NCBI GenBank assembly: GCA_038380795.1
Contig: CM076259.1
Span: 22,860,977-22,924,976, forward strand
DNA: 64,000 nucleotides
Source: Pyrocephalus nanus
Lineage: Eukaryota > Chordata > Aves > Passeriformes > Tyrannidae
Reading direction: 5' to 3'
Part shown: in pieces, positions 38,535 to 48,130 of the stretch
Layout of the letters: the number at the start of each line of letters is the position of its first letter
Position numbering within the stretch: position 1 is the first letter of the stretch
The notes under the pieces: model-generated
Seen by the model: only the letters and a program-made list of their open reading frames with translations
Told to the model about the DNA's origin: nothing
Database searches by the model: none
Position numbers and translations under genes: made by a program

Positions 38535-38720
38535 CAGTATGCCAAGCATGGACTTTAAACTTACAGTGTGCATATATATAGAAAACAAAGACTGAGAGTC
38601 ACCGTTAACCCTGGTCACCGGCATTACAGTTAAAAGTCATTGGCAAATACTAATAAAACCCCATTTAGCAGTAAATAAGGAGAACATGATATATGGATGG
38701 ACAGATGGAACTGCATAAAC
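38535..38720. promoter_or_regulatory. Weak candidate conserved element
   Basis: Complex block containing 'tatgccaagcatggacttta', 'aaacttacagtgtgcatata' and 'gtcaccgttaaccctggtca' plus 'ccggcattacagttaaaagt', just upstream of the G-run cluster. No coding frame or repeat recognised. Confidence 0.2.
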
Positions 38721-38892
38721 AGAAAAGAAAAAGCAGAGAGACCCACAAACATACGGAGAGGGCTGTTTTAAAAGAGTGAAAGAAATTGATTTACTTGGAA
38801 CTAGTGTTGGAAAACAAACGTATTTGTTTCCTTCGTGATTAAAAAAAAAAGTAATTAAAGTGAATCATAAGGGGGCACACCCTTAAATAAGT

Positions 38893-38910
38893 GGGGGGGG
38901 GAGGGGGGGG
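38893..38910 (+). repeat. G9-A-G8 run
   Basis: Nine G, one A, eight G: a strong G-quadruplex former in principle. It is one of several G-runs clustered between 38.1 and 40.2 kb beside the possible minus-strand exon. Confidence 0.9.
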
Positions 38911-39004
38911 AAACATTTGTAGAGGGTAAGGCCTTCTATAGATGTTCCGAATTTTAAGCTAGCAAATAGGTCTGGCAAACTTACATCTCTAAATTAAAAA
39001 TCGA

Positions 39005-39022
39005 GGGGGGGGTGGGGGGGGG
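39005..39022 (+). repeat. G8-T-G9 run
   Basis: Almost a mirror of the run 95 bp upstream: eight G, one T, nine G. The pair ends about 75 bp before the candidate donor site of the possible leftward transcript, so it would lie in its first intron. Confidence 0.9.
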
Positions 39023-39093
39023 AATAAAGAAGTGCTGGTGGTTTAAGGAGAGTATAGGCTTTATTCTTTCATTTTTTATAAAAGTTGACTGGC

Positions 39094-39445
39094 CTACCTT
39101 GTTCCCCAGTCCTCAGTTTGTCTCCTCATAGTCGCTGTCTCCCTGGAAGTACAGTGTGAGTGGTAATGACTGCCTGCCTCCCTAATGAGTCCATTTTCCT
39201 GCTCTTGATGTTGTGTATATACACACACTGCAACCTACCTTACAAACCACAGAGACGGGAAAGGGAGAGCGAGCGAGAGAGAGCGAGCGAGAGCGAGCGA
39301 GAGTGCGAGAGACAGGGAGAGCGAGAGAGGGAGAGAGAGAAAGGCGCACACAGACAAAGCCCTCCTACCAGACAGCAGACAACCCTCCTTCCCCTATCTC
39401 GCAAAATACAACTCGGCTAATGCAGCAACAGGTTCAATACTGCCA
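39094..39445 (-). promoter_or_regulatory. Possible minus-strand 5' exon and promoter
   Basis: Read on the minus strand, this interval begins near 39440, passes a CT/CGCT-rich stretch (39344-39252) and then TGTGTATATACACAACATC. It ends with GACTGGGGAACAAG followed by GTAGGC, a good splice-donor context (exon end at 39098). CpGs cluster here while the surrounding sequence has very few, and several G-runs flank it. Together these look like a 5' untranslated first exon of a gene or lncRNA transcribed leftward. The only ATG in the last 200 bp of the exon opens a frame of 22 codons, so no coding start is claimed. No gene identity is recognised. The alternative is a non-transcribed GA-rich regulatory element with a chance donor. 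Confidence 0.35.
39252..39344 (+). repeat. GA/GAGC-rich repeat with CpGs
   Basis: A purine-rich tract of about 93 bp built from GAGA units mixed with GAGCGAGCGA units, which add roughly ten CpG dinucleotides. The complement is a CT/CGCT tract of the type common in 5' untranslated regions and GAGA-type promoter DNA. It lies inside the possible minus-strand exon described here. The two overlapping plus-strand frames of 86 and 82 codons, rich in Arg-Glu-Ser, are products of the repeat and not genes. Confidence 0.9.
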
Positions 39446-39479
39446 GGCTGAGGCAGCGTAGAAAAGGTATACGGGGCTG

Positions 39480-39800
39480 AGCAGGATTGCTGGCAAATAA
39501 ACAGTTTGGTGCCGGCTGGCTCCACCTTTCTTATTTATGTTACAGGATGTTGGAATGCATTGTTTCAGACAGTCCATATGATTATCATAAATACATTTTT
39601 TGTGCATATTAGCATGGAGCGCCGAAACGTCTCAGCCATTCTGCTCCGTAACCTTATAGCTCTAACACATGCAGGGAAGGTGTAAACATATCTCTTTTGA
39701 CAGGCAGACTACACAAAGCCCACTGATGATTTTAAAGTCATGAGATCTTTCAAGAAAGACGCTCCTGAAGATAGGTTTCCCCAGACAATAGGGGAGCAGG
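39480..39800. promoter_or_regulatory. Candidate conserved noncoding element
   Basis: A non-repetitive, compositionally balanced block just upstream (minus-strand sense) of the possible exon. It contains the homeodomain/POU-like cluster 'catatgattatcataaatac' (39576-39595), 'tgtgcatattagcatggagc' (39601-39620) and 'cattctgctccgtaacctta' (39638-39657). There are no stop-free frames of note; the 23-codon frame from ATG at 39613 is too short to call. Conservation cannot be measured here, and the call rests on complexity, CpG content and motif density. Confidence 0.35.
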
Positions 39801-40109
39801 GAAAATTGATCTTGATGAGGAAGAAGTCTTCCTAAGAGACTGCTCAGTAAACAATTGAAAAGAGAGGGTTAGTCTCCCCAGCATTCCCTCCTTTCAAAAA
39901 TATATATTGGGAAGCTTCTACCCCTACAGCTATAATAATGTGCTGTGCTTATGTCTGAACAGGTGCAATGCATATAGTACATGGTGTTACAAGGACAGAA
40001 ATAAATCTCTCAAGTAAAAAAAAAAAACATTTTCCCGGTTGCAAACAGGCCAAGGTTATTTAAAATACAGGTCTAATTTGAAGAATGTTCTCCCCACTCC
40101 CTATATATT

Positions 40110-40170
40110 TTTGCTGGGGTGGGGAGGAATGGGGGACGGGTGGGTAGAGGGAAGGTGCGAAGGGGAAGCA
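40110..40170 (+). repeat. G-rich quadruplex-prone stretch
   Basis: Repeated G-triplets or longer (GGGGTGGGGAGG, TGGGGGACGGGTGGG, AGAGGGAAGG, AAGGGG) over about 60 bp, the right edge of the G-run cluster. No gene feature is attached to it. Confidence 0.7.
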
Positions 40171-40394
40171 AAGATGGGAAAATCAATACATGCAACCAGT
40201 TACTAGATTTTTATTTTTACAATATTCTGTCACATCTGAAGATATAGACTGCTTCTAAAATAATTTTCACTGAGCCCTGCCTCTTATCACATGTAAACCT
40301 ATGCTGTCACAAAAATTCTGTTGATTTTAATGACAACTACAGGCACGTGAAAGTAGCAAGAGAAGGAAAACAACATTTTGCACCAACATTTCAT

Positions 40395-40565
40395 CCTTGG
40401 CAAAGGTTCTCCAAGAACTTTAGCCACGGGGTATTTCTTAGATGGAGAAACTGAGTCCAAGGGAAAAAAAAAAAAAAAAAAAAAAAAAGAGATTAAGTGA
40501 TATTCCCAAGGTTATGCTGTAAATCAGTGGAAAACCAGATGAGGACTCAAATCTACTGGAGCAAA
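40395..40565 (-). mobile_element. MIR-type SINE relic with internal A25 tract
   Basis: Reverse-complement MIR landmarks: 'agatggagaaactgagtcca' near 40440, then 'gagattaagtgatattccca' near 40489, 'aggttatgctgtaaatcagt' near 40509 and 'ggactcaaatc' near 40543. The match to the consensus (gaggaaactgaggcacagagaggttaagtgacttgcccaaggtcac) is good on both sides. An uninterrupted run of 25 A (40464-40488) sits exactly where the purine-rich 'gcacagagagg' segment belongs, so the run appears to have grown inside the SINE. Confidence 0.75.
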
Positions 40566-41394
40566 ACAGAATTTGCCTGGAGTAACTCATACCCACCTAA
40601 AAGTTAAGTGTCCTGTCTAAGCCAGTTGTGTAGGCTCCCTCTATTGTCAGTGGAGAGACAGTCACCTCCCAAAAGCAATTCATCCCAGCTTTTTTCCCTC
40701 ACTGAGAGGCTACACAACTAGATTAGGCTAGGCAGATAGCTGGTAGTTGGCTAAATTAAGTAAAATGAATCTCACTTTTGATCTAAAGCACTATTACAAC
40801 AACATCCCGCTTCCCAAAATACATTTTTATTACCACATTTATTATTAGGCAATGTATGCCTAAATTGTAGTGATGGAAAAGGGATAGCCTGCTGACTAAC
40901 AGAGACAGGTAAACTCCCTAGATTCATGGATTTGTACCCTCAGGCTGGCTGATATTCATGATTCACAGAGTCTTTATAATATTAACCAGCCTGGTGACTG
41001 GTGAATGTGATTAGTTTTGCTCACTGGTAGATGCTACACATTTTTGTATTTCACTTATAAACATTACGTATCATCCAGATGTACAGTAAGTACAGAAGGA
41101 TTAAGTCATTTATTTAAAAATGTTAATTTTCATTAGTGTTTTCATCAAAAAACAGATTTTCTTACCTTAGGGTAAAATATAAAGAGTAGAAAGCTCTAAT
41201 AGGTGACTTAGTTCAATTCCTTCTGTAATATTCAGCTATGTACACACCTGGCATATGTAGAGGCTGCTCTACAAGTTACTCCAAATATATACTGCAAAAA
41301 TATAGTCATATTACATATTTTCTTCTCTGCACTTTATGACCATAATCACCTTATTGAAGGGTATGTCAGGTCAGGAAAGCAGAAGGGACATTTG

Positions 41395-41560
41395 TAGACT
41401 TTGCTTCTAACTGTGGTAACTCGATCTGGCTGTGTAAGTACCAATTGAGCACTCACTGCCTCAGTTTTTCCATCTGTAAAACAGACTCAACTGTAGTTCC
41501 ATGAGTAGATGGTACTGTAAATATGTGAAGAGTCTTCTCATCTCAGCCTGGCATCTCTCA
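41395..41560 (+). mobile_element. MIR-type SINE relic, plus strand
   Basis: Plus-strand MIR: 'gatctggctgtgtaagtacc' near 41424, 'actcactgcctcagtttttc' near 41451 and 'catctgtaaaacagactcaa' near 41471, then 'ctgtagttcc' and the eroded tail. The block TGCCTCAGTTTxxCCATCTGTAAAA is nearly consensus. It lies about 850 bp from the opposite-strand MIR at 40.4 kb, so the two form a loose inverted pair. Confidence 0.75.
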
Positions 41561-43700
41561 GAGTTTTACGATGACAAGTATTTTGGGAAAAATATAAATA
41601 TTTTATCAAGGGGACCTGTATCAAAGCCAGGTGATGAAAATCACAAGTCTTTATATACTTATAATTCAGTTCAAAAAATGGAATAGCCTCTGAATTTAAA
41701 ATTTAAAAACTAGATCTACACCAAAATAAGGATATCAGATGTGAGATGTTCTTAGTAGTCTGCAATATCTGACCCCAAACTAACATGAATTCCTTGGTCC
41801 TACCAACCTTACACATCCAAGTCTGAAGAGCTATTCAAAATGTGCCAAGTTCAGATAAAATACAGACTTGAACCTTTCAAATTTAAGACATTCAGATTGA
41901 AATCTGAGGACTTAGTTGGAAACACTTAAGTTTGAAAAGTGCTCAGATTTGCATTTGATCCAGATCCAAAACCTGCAAGTTGAGAGGCATCTAGTACCTT
42001 CCTTTCTTCAAGTTTCTGGAAATGTCATGTATGCATCTGAACGAGGATCACAGGCCAAATTTGCTGATATTTTGAGGAGTCCTGAATCTCAGTAAGAACA
42101 CTAGAACTGAGCCCAGTTCCATCCTGTTACAACAATGCTTAGAGCCAGACCCAAACTGGAACCCAAAGCCACCCCTTCTAAAGTTGCATAGGGTTTATGT
42201 ACTTGTAGAACTATAAAACTAAATCAAACACTTTCAATACTCGAGATTGTTGGAAAGCAAATATGAAGTAGATTCCAACTTAGCTAATTTTGACACTCAA
42301 TGAGAAATTAATCAAATTATCTATAATCTTTATAAAATCCAAATACATATCAAACCTGAATGAAAAGAAACCCACAAGATATGATCTGCACAACTGGTTC
42401 CTTGCCTGAAAGTCTTTCTTAGATTTAGATCCTAACCATCAATGGCTCAAAAAAAAAAAAATATCCTGAATGGTGCAATTTGAATAGAGAACCCTGATTT
42501 AATGTTTTGCCGACAAAAAGCTGCCCATTTGCTTGATTCAAAATGCTCAGTGAAAGCCTGCTTGCCATCACACCACATTCCTGTGGGCCTACAGTGCCTC
42601 CTCCTCATTATGTGAGGAAGTCGATGGACATGCACTTGGATCACTTGCAGGAAGAGGAAAGAGGACCTGTAACTGCTGGCAGCTTTCAGCTCTGTCACAG
42701 GAGAGGGCACAGACCTGCCATGTGACAGTGAGGGCCTGCATGGCAGTCACATGGCTGGTCTACACTTGGCCATGCAACAGCACAGGCAAGCAAATTCTTG
42801 TCACGTGCCCAGGATTGTATCTCTCCCATGACAGAGGCACCAAATTTTGGTTATGCCACACATGGGGTCACCCCACAAGAAAGAGGCTGGAACAGAGGGC
42901 TCAGAGCTGTCTTAGTGAAAGGCTGCACTATCCACCCTGAATGCAAGAACAGGCAATCCTGGTCTACCCAGTAGGTGATAGTCCTGGTTTTCTTTTTCTG
43001 CAAACTTGTCTTCTCAGTTCAGTTAGTCTCTAGAGACTGTCATTAGGAAGGCAAAGGAGCCCCAACCCCGCTAGCAAAGCCTTAAAAAGAACGAAAAAAT
43101 TGCTAGCGCCATAAAGGCAGGTGAAAAAAGCTGGTGCTTGGTGCAGCAGGGGCACCCATCTACAGTTCTCCCAGGAAGCTGCAGAGCCCTATGAACACAC
43201 TGATTTTCAGTAGTAAGGGGAAGATAGGGAAAAAACCAAACTGCCCACCAGAACCATGAAAGACTTTGCTGCAAATTACAAAATTCTGGATGATGGACTA
43301 AGAGGGAAGGAAGGTGCTTCGGTGCCAAATAGTTCGATACTGCTCCTCTCCTGTCCGTTTTATATCCCCATCATGCTGAGTTTAGACATATCTTGCTTGT
43401 ATCCAAAACTGGAAAAGGAGTCACAGCATCACATAATCATGTCAGAGGCTAAGAGCTACTTCCTTTGAAAAAAACACCCAAGTAAAACCTAGCCCTTTAG
43501 CAGATATCTAAGGGTTGATTTTCAAATTCTGAAGAAATTTAAAGTGGGACTGACTTCCTAAACTGGTTGGATACCTTGCCCATCCCTGTGGTGGGCTAGC
43601 ACACTGTTTTTTATGTACTTCACATACCTGCCTTACAACAGTTCCATTAATACCTTCAGGGAGGTCCATTTTTCCAGAATTCCAGGAACTGTTCTTAGAA
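41561..43700. other. Unique DNA; faint repeat-like wording at 41.8-42.2 kb
   Basis: 41.8-42.2 kb repeats words such as 'agattgaaatctgagga', 'ctcagatttgcatttgatcc' and 'agatccaaaacctgcaagtt', which suggest an eroded palindromic repeat I cannot name. 42.5-42.9 kb is GC-richer with imperfect repeats of 'catgtgacagt/catggcagtcacatgg'. No gene. Confidence 0.4.
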
Positions 43701-43710
43701 GCCAGGCTGG

Positions 43711-43733
43711 TTTAACAGCATAGTGCTGTTAAA
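43711..43733. repeat. Perfect 10-bp inverted repeat
   Basis: TTTAACAGCA, a TAG spacer, then TGCTGTTAAA: perfect arms of 10 bp with a 3-bp loop. It could form a small hairpin or be a symmetric protein site. No flanking terminator, tRNA or transposon feature was found. Confidence 0.85.
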
Positions 43734-44324
43734 AATCCCAGGCAAATTTATGTCACAATTCTGTTTCAAATGTTATAGGCAGGACCTAGAAACACTGACA
43801 GCAACGTGTCTGAACTTGATTGCTTCACTTAGTCCCTTAACCACATATGCAGATCTCCTAGACTCCCCTGGTATATCACACCATCATGTTGCCAGCCCAA
43901 CAGGATTGGTGATTCAGATGTCTCTACTGGTGTCCTGCAGTGTCTCTGCAACTTTGTGCAAATGTAATGAGAAAGATGCCAATTAAAAAAGCACAAGAGT
44001 CCTGCAGTGTGGCAGGCTGATTCAAATTAGATACCTGTATGAAGTGATTAAAAATAGGTTTTTTAAACCTGAAGATAACGGGAGGACAGTATGTTTGATT
44101 TCCATCAGCAGGGGCCAGCAAAAAATGTAGAAGGACCACACAAAGCTCTTTATTCCTGCAGATTTACTGGTGATGATGTTGAGGATAGAAAGGGAGAAAT
44201 ACAGTGTACTTCTGGTGCCTTTCAATATGCAAAGAATCTCAATCGTTCTTCCATCTCAGCAGCCACTACTTACTGCCAGACCTCCAAATAAGTAATACTT
44301 TTCTTTAGCAACTTTGATCCATCA

Positions 44325-44440
44325 TTCAGGTGCACATAATCATTAACAAATCAAATCTCACAACTTCCTTTGGCAAAAAAAAACTACTGTCATTCTCCTT
44401 TTACAGATAGTAAAAAAATAAAAGGAAAGAGTTAATCATT
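44325..44440 (-). mobile_element. MIR-type SINE relic, minus strand
   Basis: The reverse-complement MIR tail half is visible: 'cattaacaaatcaaatctca' near 44341, 'caacttcctttggc' and 'ctactgtcattctcctttta' near 44384, then 'cagatagtaaaa'. This corresponds to 'cattaactcatttaatcctcacaacaacccta...ttattatccccattttacagatgaggaaa'. The tRNA-related head is not recognisable. Confidence 0.65.
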
Positions 44441-45189
44441 CTTTTGAGAATAGGAATGAGATTGGGATGTCAGCCCCTTTCCTGATCAGAAGCTCAGGCT
44501 ATGTTGCCCTTATTTATCAGTCTCTCAGACAGCCCAATTGATTGGCAAGACTGGGATGCACTTACTGAACCAGAACTGGCTTTTCTAATCTTGTTTGTTT
44601 TGGTATTTTTAATCTCAGAATGTCCTGAATAATAAATCAGATGCACAGCTGATATGTCTCCAACAGTTTCAGTGGTTTTGTGTAAATCTGTCTGCAATAG
44701 TATATACCAAGTACCATAAATGCCCACTTTCCTTTATGATGACATGACCTGCACTTCAGTAAAGGAACACTTTGCCCAATGACTGTTCCCTTACAGCCCT
44801 TAGGCCACCTTGCACAAAGGCTGCAAAGTGGTGTTTCTGTTGCATAATCATCCCATGTCAGATAGAATAGTACTGCATTGCTCTAGTACTGTGTTGGGTA
44901 AGTATTACTGCTACATCAGTAAATTGTGACAGTGAGATCTGGCAACATAATAAATTTTGTCCCAGCAGGGCCAATCCCTTGCTTCTATGCTCATCAACAC
45001 TGGTGTATATCAATCACCACCTACAGGGACTGAGAGTCCTCTTCAACTCCAGAAGACCAGTATCATATCAACATATCACTTTCCAATTCAAAAACCAGAA
45101 CCAAACAAAAAGTTCTCATACATACATGCACACGAACTTGGGATGTTCATGTGTTCAGCTTTCTGACCTGAGTGTGCAGGCTGTGTTGC

Positions 45190-45480
45190 AATTATTTAAC
45201 GCTTGAGGTGCAGTTACTTGTGGCCTTGGCTGTATATGTGTTCATACTCCCCACTTACAGAGTGCTGTAATAATAAAGGTAATATCTTTATTTGCATCAG
45301 CAGGCCATTTGCGACCAATTTAGCTGTTGAGCTAACGTGCAAGGCCCTCGTGCAAGCTGTGGAGTTAACAATGAAGTCAGATCTTGTTACAAAGCCTACT
45401 GCATTGTATGGTGCACCCTCTATTATATAAATATATGGTTCCCAAAGGTTACCTCTAATTTTATTATAAAGAATCATATT
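45190..45480. promoter_or_regulatory. Candidate conserved noncoding element
   Basis: An approximately 290-bp block with no repeats or homopolymers, holding an octamer-like site ATTTGCAT (45289-45296) and 'gcaggccatttgcgaccaat' (45301-45320). These are followed by 'gttgagctaacgtgcaaggc' and 'tatggtgcaccctctattat' (45408-45427). The even composition contrasts with the A-rich flanks. Opposing 75- and 87-codon frames cross it but end without splice logic. Strong purifying selection is suspected, not shown. Confidence 0.35.
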
Positions 45481-46447
45481 GCAGTTCAGTCAACATTTAA
45501 GGACTAGAAATTTGATGATTTTCTTATGAAAATCCATACCGAATCCATCCCAAACTGGATAACAAATTATAAAAAGTAGTTTTACCATCTGAAAGCAGCT
45601 TTGGTAGCAAACGAGTCAGGATGCACATTCATCACTCTTCTACCAGATAACTAGGATGACTATCAGAGATTTCTATTTCTGTCCCTGAAAGTTAGGGAGT
45701 GTGCAGAGGATTTGATTGCTATCATAATGATTGCTGGCTATGACATGAACTGCAGTGAAAATTCTGAAGCTCAAGGTGGCCAACACTTCTACTTTTACCC
45801 TTTTAAATAGTAGGGGGAAAAACAGACAACAAACCAAACCAAACTTCTGCAACACTACTGATTGTTGTAGCAGTTGAAAGCAACTAAGTTTATCATGAAT
45901 GAAGATCTGATCTAGATCAGGAAAAAAAGTGAGATGCATCACTAGCAATATTTTGGTAGCTGTTATTTTACCCTTTGGGTGCAACTGAATATTTTCATAA
46001 GCCTATCATTCTACCTGGAAAATATTTATGTCAGCATTTTCAAAGGTGCTACTCCTTCAAGAGGTAATTATCTCCTAGTTTAGAATATCACATCTGAGAG
46101 TACTGCGCCCCAAATGAATAGCTACTTCTGGAAAAATAAAAACAAAAATGCAGTCTAAGTGCATCAGATGTACAAAGACAGAAATTTCATACGTTAACTT
46201 TTATTTGATTGACTATACATAAAATGGACAAAAAACTCCTCTACAGAAAAGAGACAAACAGTATTGAAACTTCAAACATCCAAAAACTCTTCAGTAGGCT
46301 CTAAAAGTTACATCATTTTATCTTAAAAGCCAGGAATTTTTTTTTCATCTCTATTATAATCAGAAGTACTTTTTAAGCTTTTTTTAATGCAATTACTAAA
46401 ACTAGAAATTTCTTTATTTATTTTCTTAAAGCTAAGCCTATATGACC

Positions 46448-46469
46448 AAAAAAAAAAAAAAAAAAAAAA
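46448..46469 (+). repeat. A22 homopolymer
   Basis: Twenty-two A followed by 'ccaacaaaaaaaac', again the A-run plus A/C pattern. No gene-like DNA precedes it. Confidence 0.9.
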
Positions 46470-47311
46470 CCAACAAAAAAAACACCTCAGCATTTACAAT
46501 AATGCCGTAATATTTGAAAGGAGCAACCCTAAGCGTCATTATACATCTAATACTTCACCATGACATCCCTTCAGTGGATGCAGGATTATTTTCCTCAAAT
46601 ATAGTCATTGTGAGAAAGTTCCTCTATGAGATTTTTCTTCATGTATTCTAGGCAAGGGTAAACCAATGCATTTACCAGGCAGACTGAAGTTCTAAGTTGC
46701 TGAAAAGGCTCAGACCTCTTAGGCTTATATCTCACTTTGAAGCAGTTCACCCCAAGATTTCACTGTAGGACCCAGTGTCAGTTGGCCCAAATTCGTGCTA
46801 AATCCCCACATTTAGCGTTTCTGGATCTATGCCTCTGAAACCCCACTGCCAGCTAATAGAAAACTTAAAGCAGAGAGACTTGGGGGCATTTAGGCCAACT
46901 GGCTCTGACCTGTGAGTATAAAAGAGTGCCTGATTCTGTTGTGGGGCAATCTAAATATTATGAGATCATGCAGTAAAGAAATAGAAACGAGTAAAACATC
47001 AAGCAAAGGTTTATCCTCAATAGCTTCAGATGCACACTCCAAAAATAAATGTAAACGCTGACCTCTGTATCAAATGCACAGGAAACACTACTAAGGATGT
47101 AACCATCTTACTAGCAGTAATGCCACCAAAATTATGTGTAAAAGTTTCACTTTCACAAACCTTGATTATATGTAGACCACCTCAGGGGGATTACTTTTGT
47201 GTCTGTGTGGGCAGGATTTATTAGCTTTGAAACATTTAATAAAAGATGTTTCTGAAGAATAAAAACCAAGATACACTAGATGTAATAAAGAAAAGGAATG
47301 TCGAGGTCCCA

Positions 47312-47329
47312 TTTTTTTTTTTTTTTTTT
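47312..47329 (+). repeat. T18 homopolymer
   Basis: A run of 18 T between 'cgaggtccca' and 'actttatata'. No retrocopy recognised to its right. Confidence 0.9.
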
Positions 47330-47909
47330 ACTTTATATAAGCTAAGTTCCATTAGAAAAACTAGGCAAGACTGGTTCCAATTAGTCCTTTAGTTTTAGCC
47401 TAAAGGAGATTTTTTATAAGGTGAACACAGTTTGCTCAGCTGTTTTAAAGGACACATTTAGAGTGCATTTCTTTTCCTGAAATATTAATTGAAATTCATT
47501 TTGTAAGGAAAAGATGAGAGAGTTTATTATTGAAAGCCAAAAAATTAAACCCAAAAAGTTGTATTAACTGAAAATCGAGCCTTGTGTCTTATTTTACACA
47601 AGAACAGAGATAAGAACCTTTCTTTCAATCAGACGTATCAAAAATTGGAAGATCTAATGAGGTTAGTGGTGGTGTAAGTCTGATAGAAATGAACTTTGGT
47701 ATCCTATAGACAAACAACCCTTTTATTTTGCCTTACTTGAACAAAAGGGTCTTTCATTACAGAACTAGAAGATACAGAACAAGGTGACATAATATTTTCA
47801 AAATGATATAGTAGAAACAAAGTGTATCAACTTCAATGTTTCTCTTCAGTCAGGTTTTGTAACGAGCCCAAGTCAGATACTATTTGATGGTCAAAGGGAT
47901 CCTTTTCTA

Positions 47910-48130
47910 TAACTTTCTTTGCAATTATTAGCTAGTACTGTATTATCTGGCATTGCTACCAGGATTATCTATGATTATATAATGAGAGATCTCCTTTGTA
48001 ATATCTTTGCAATTAGACATAATTAAGTTTGTCAGAGGAACGTTAATTTCCTGATTTTTGAGTAAATAAAGAATCAATGTTAACATTGCACTAATCAGTA
48101 CTAACTAACATTTAATTTGTTTTGTTTCAA
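47910..48130. promoter_or_regulatory. Candidate conserved noncoding element
   Basis: AT-rich but complex block dense in POU/homeodomain and GATA-like words: 'ctttgcaattattagctagt', 'tattatctggcattgctacc', 'attatctatgattatataat', 'atctttgcaattagacataa' and 'aaagaatcaatgttaacatt'. CTTTGCAATTA occurs twice (47918 and 48005), about 90 bp apart. There is no long ORF. Confidence 0.3.

Larger units (their letters stand above)
45985..47909. other. Unique DNA with A22 and T18 runs
   Basis: Apart from the homopolymers no feature is recognised. 'gcattttcaaaggtgctact' near 46034 resembles the arm of the palindromic repeat seen at 58.2 kb but has no partner arm nearby. Confidence 0.5.

Noticed and set aside
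39160..39461. Arg-Glu-Ser-rich ORFs across the GA repeat
   Set aside because: Direct translation of a GAGC/GA repeat, not a protein gene.
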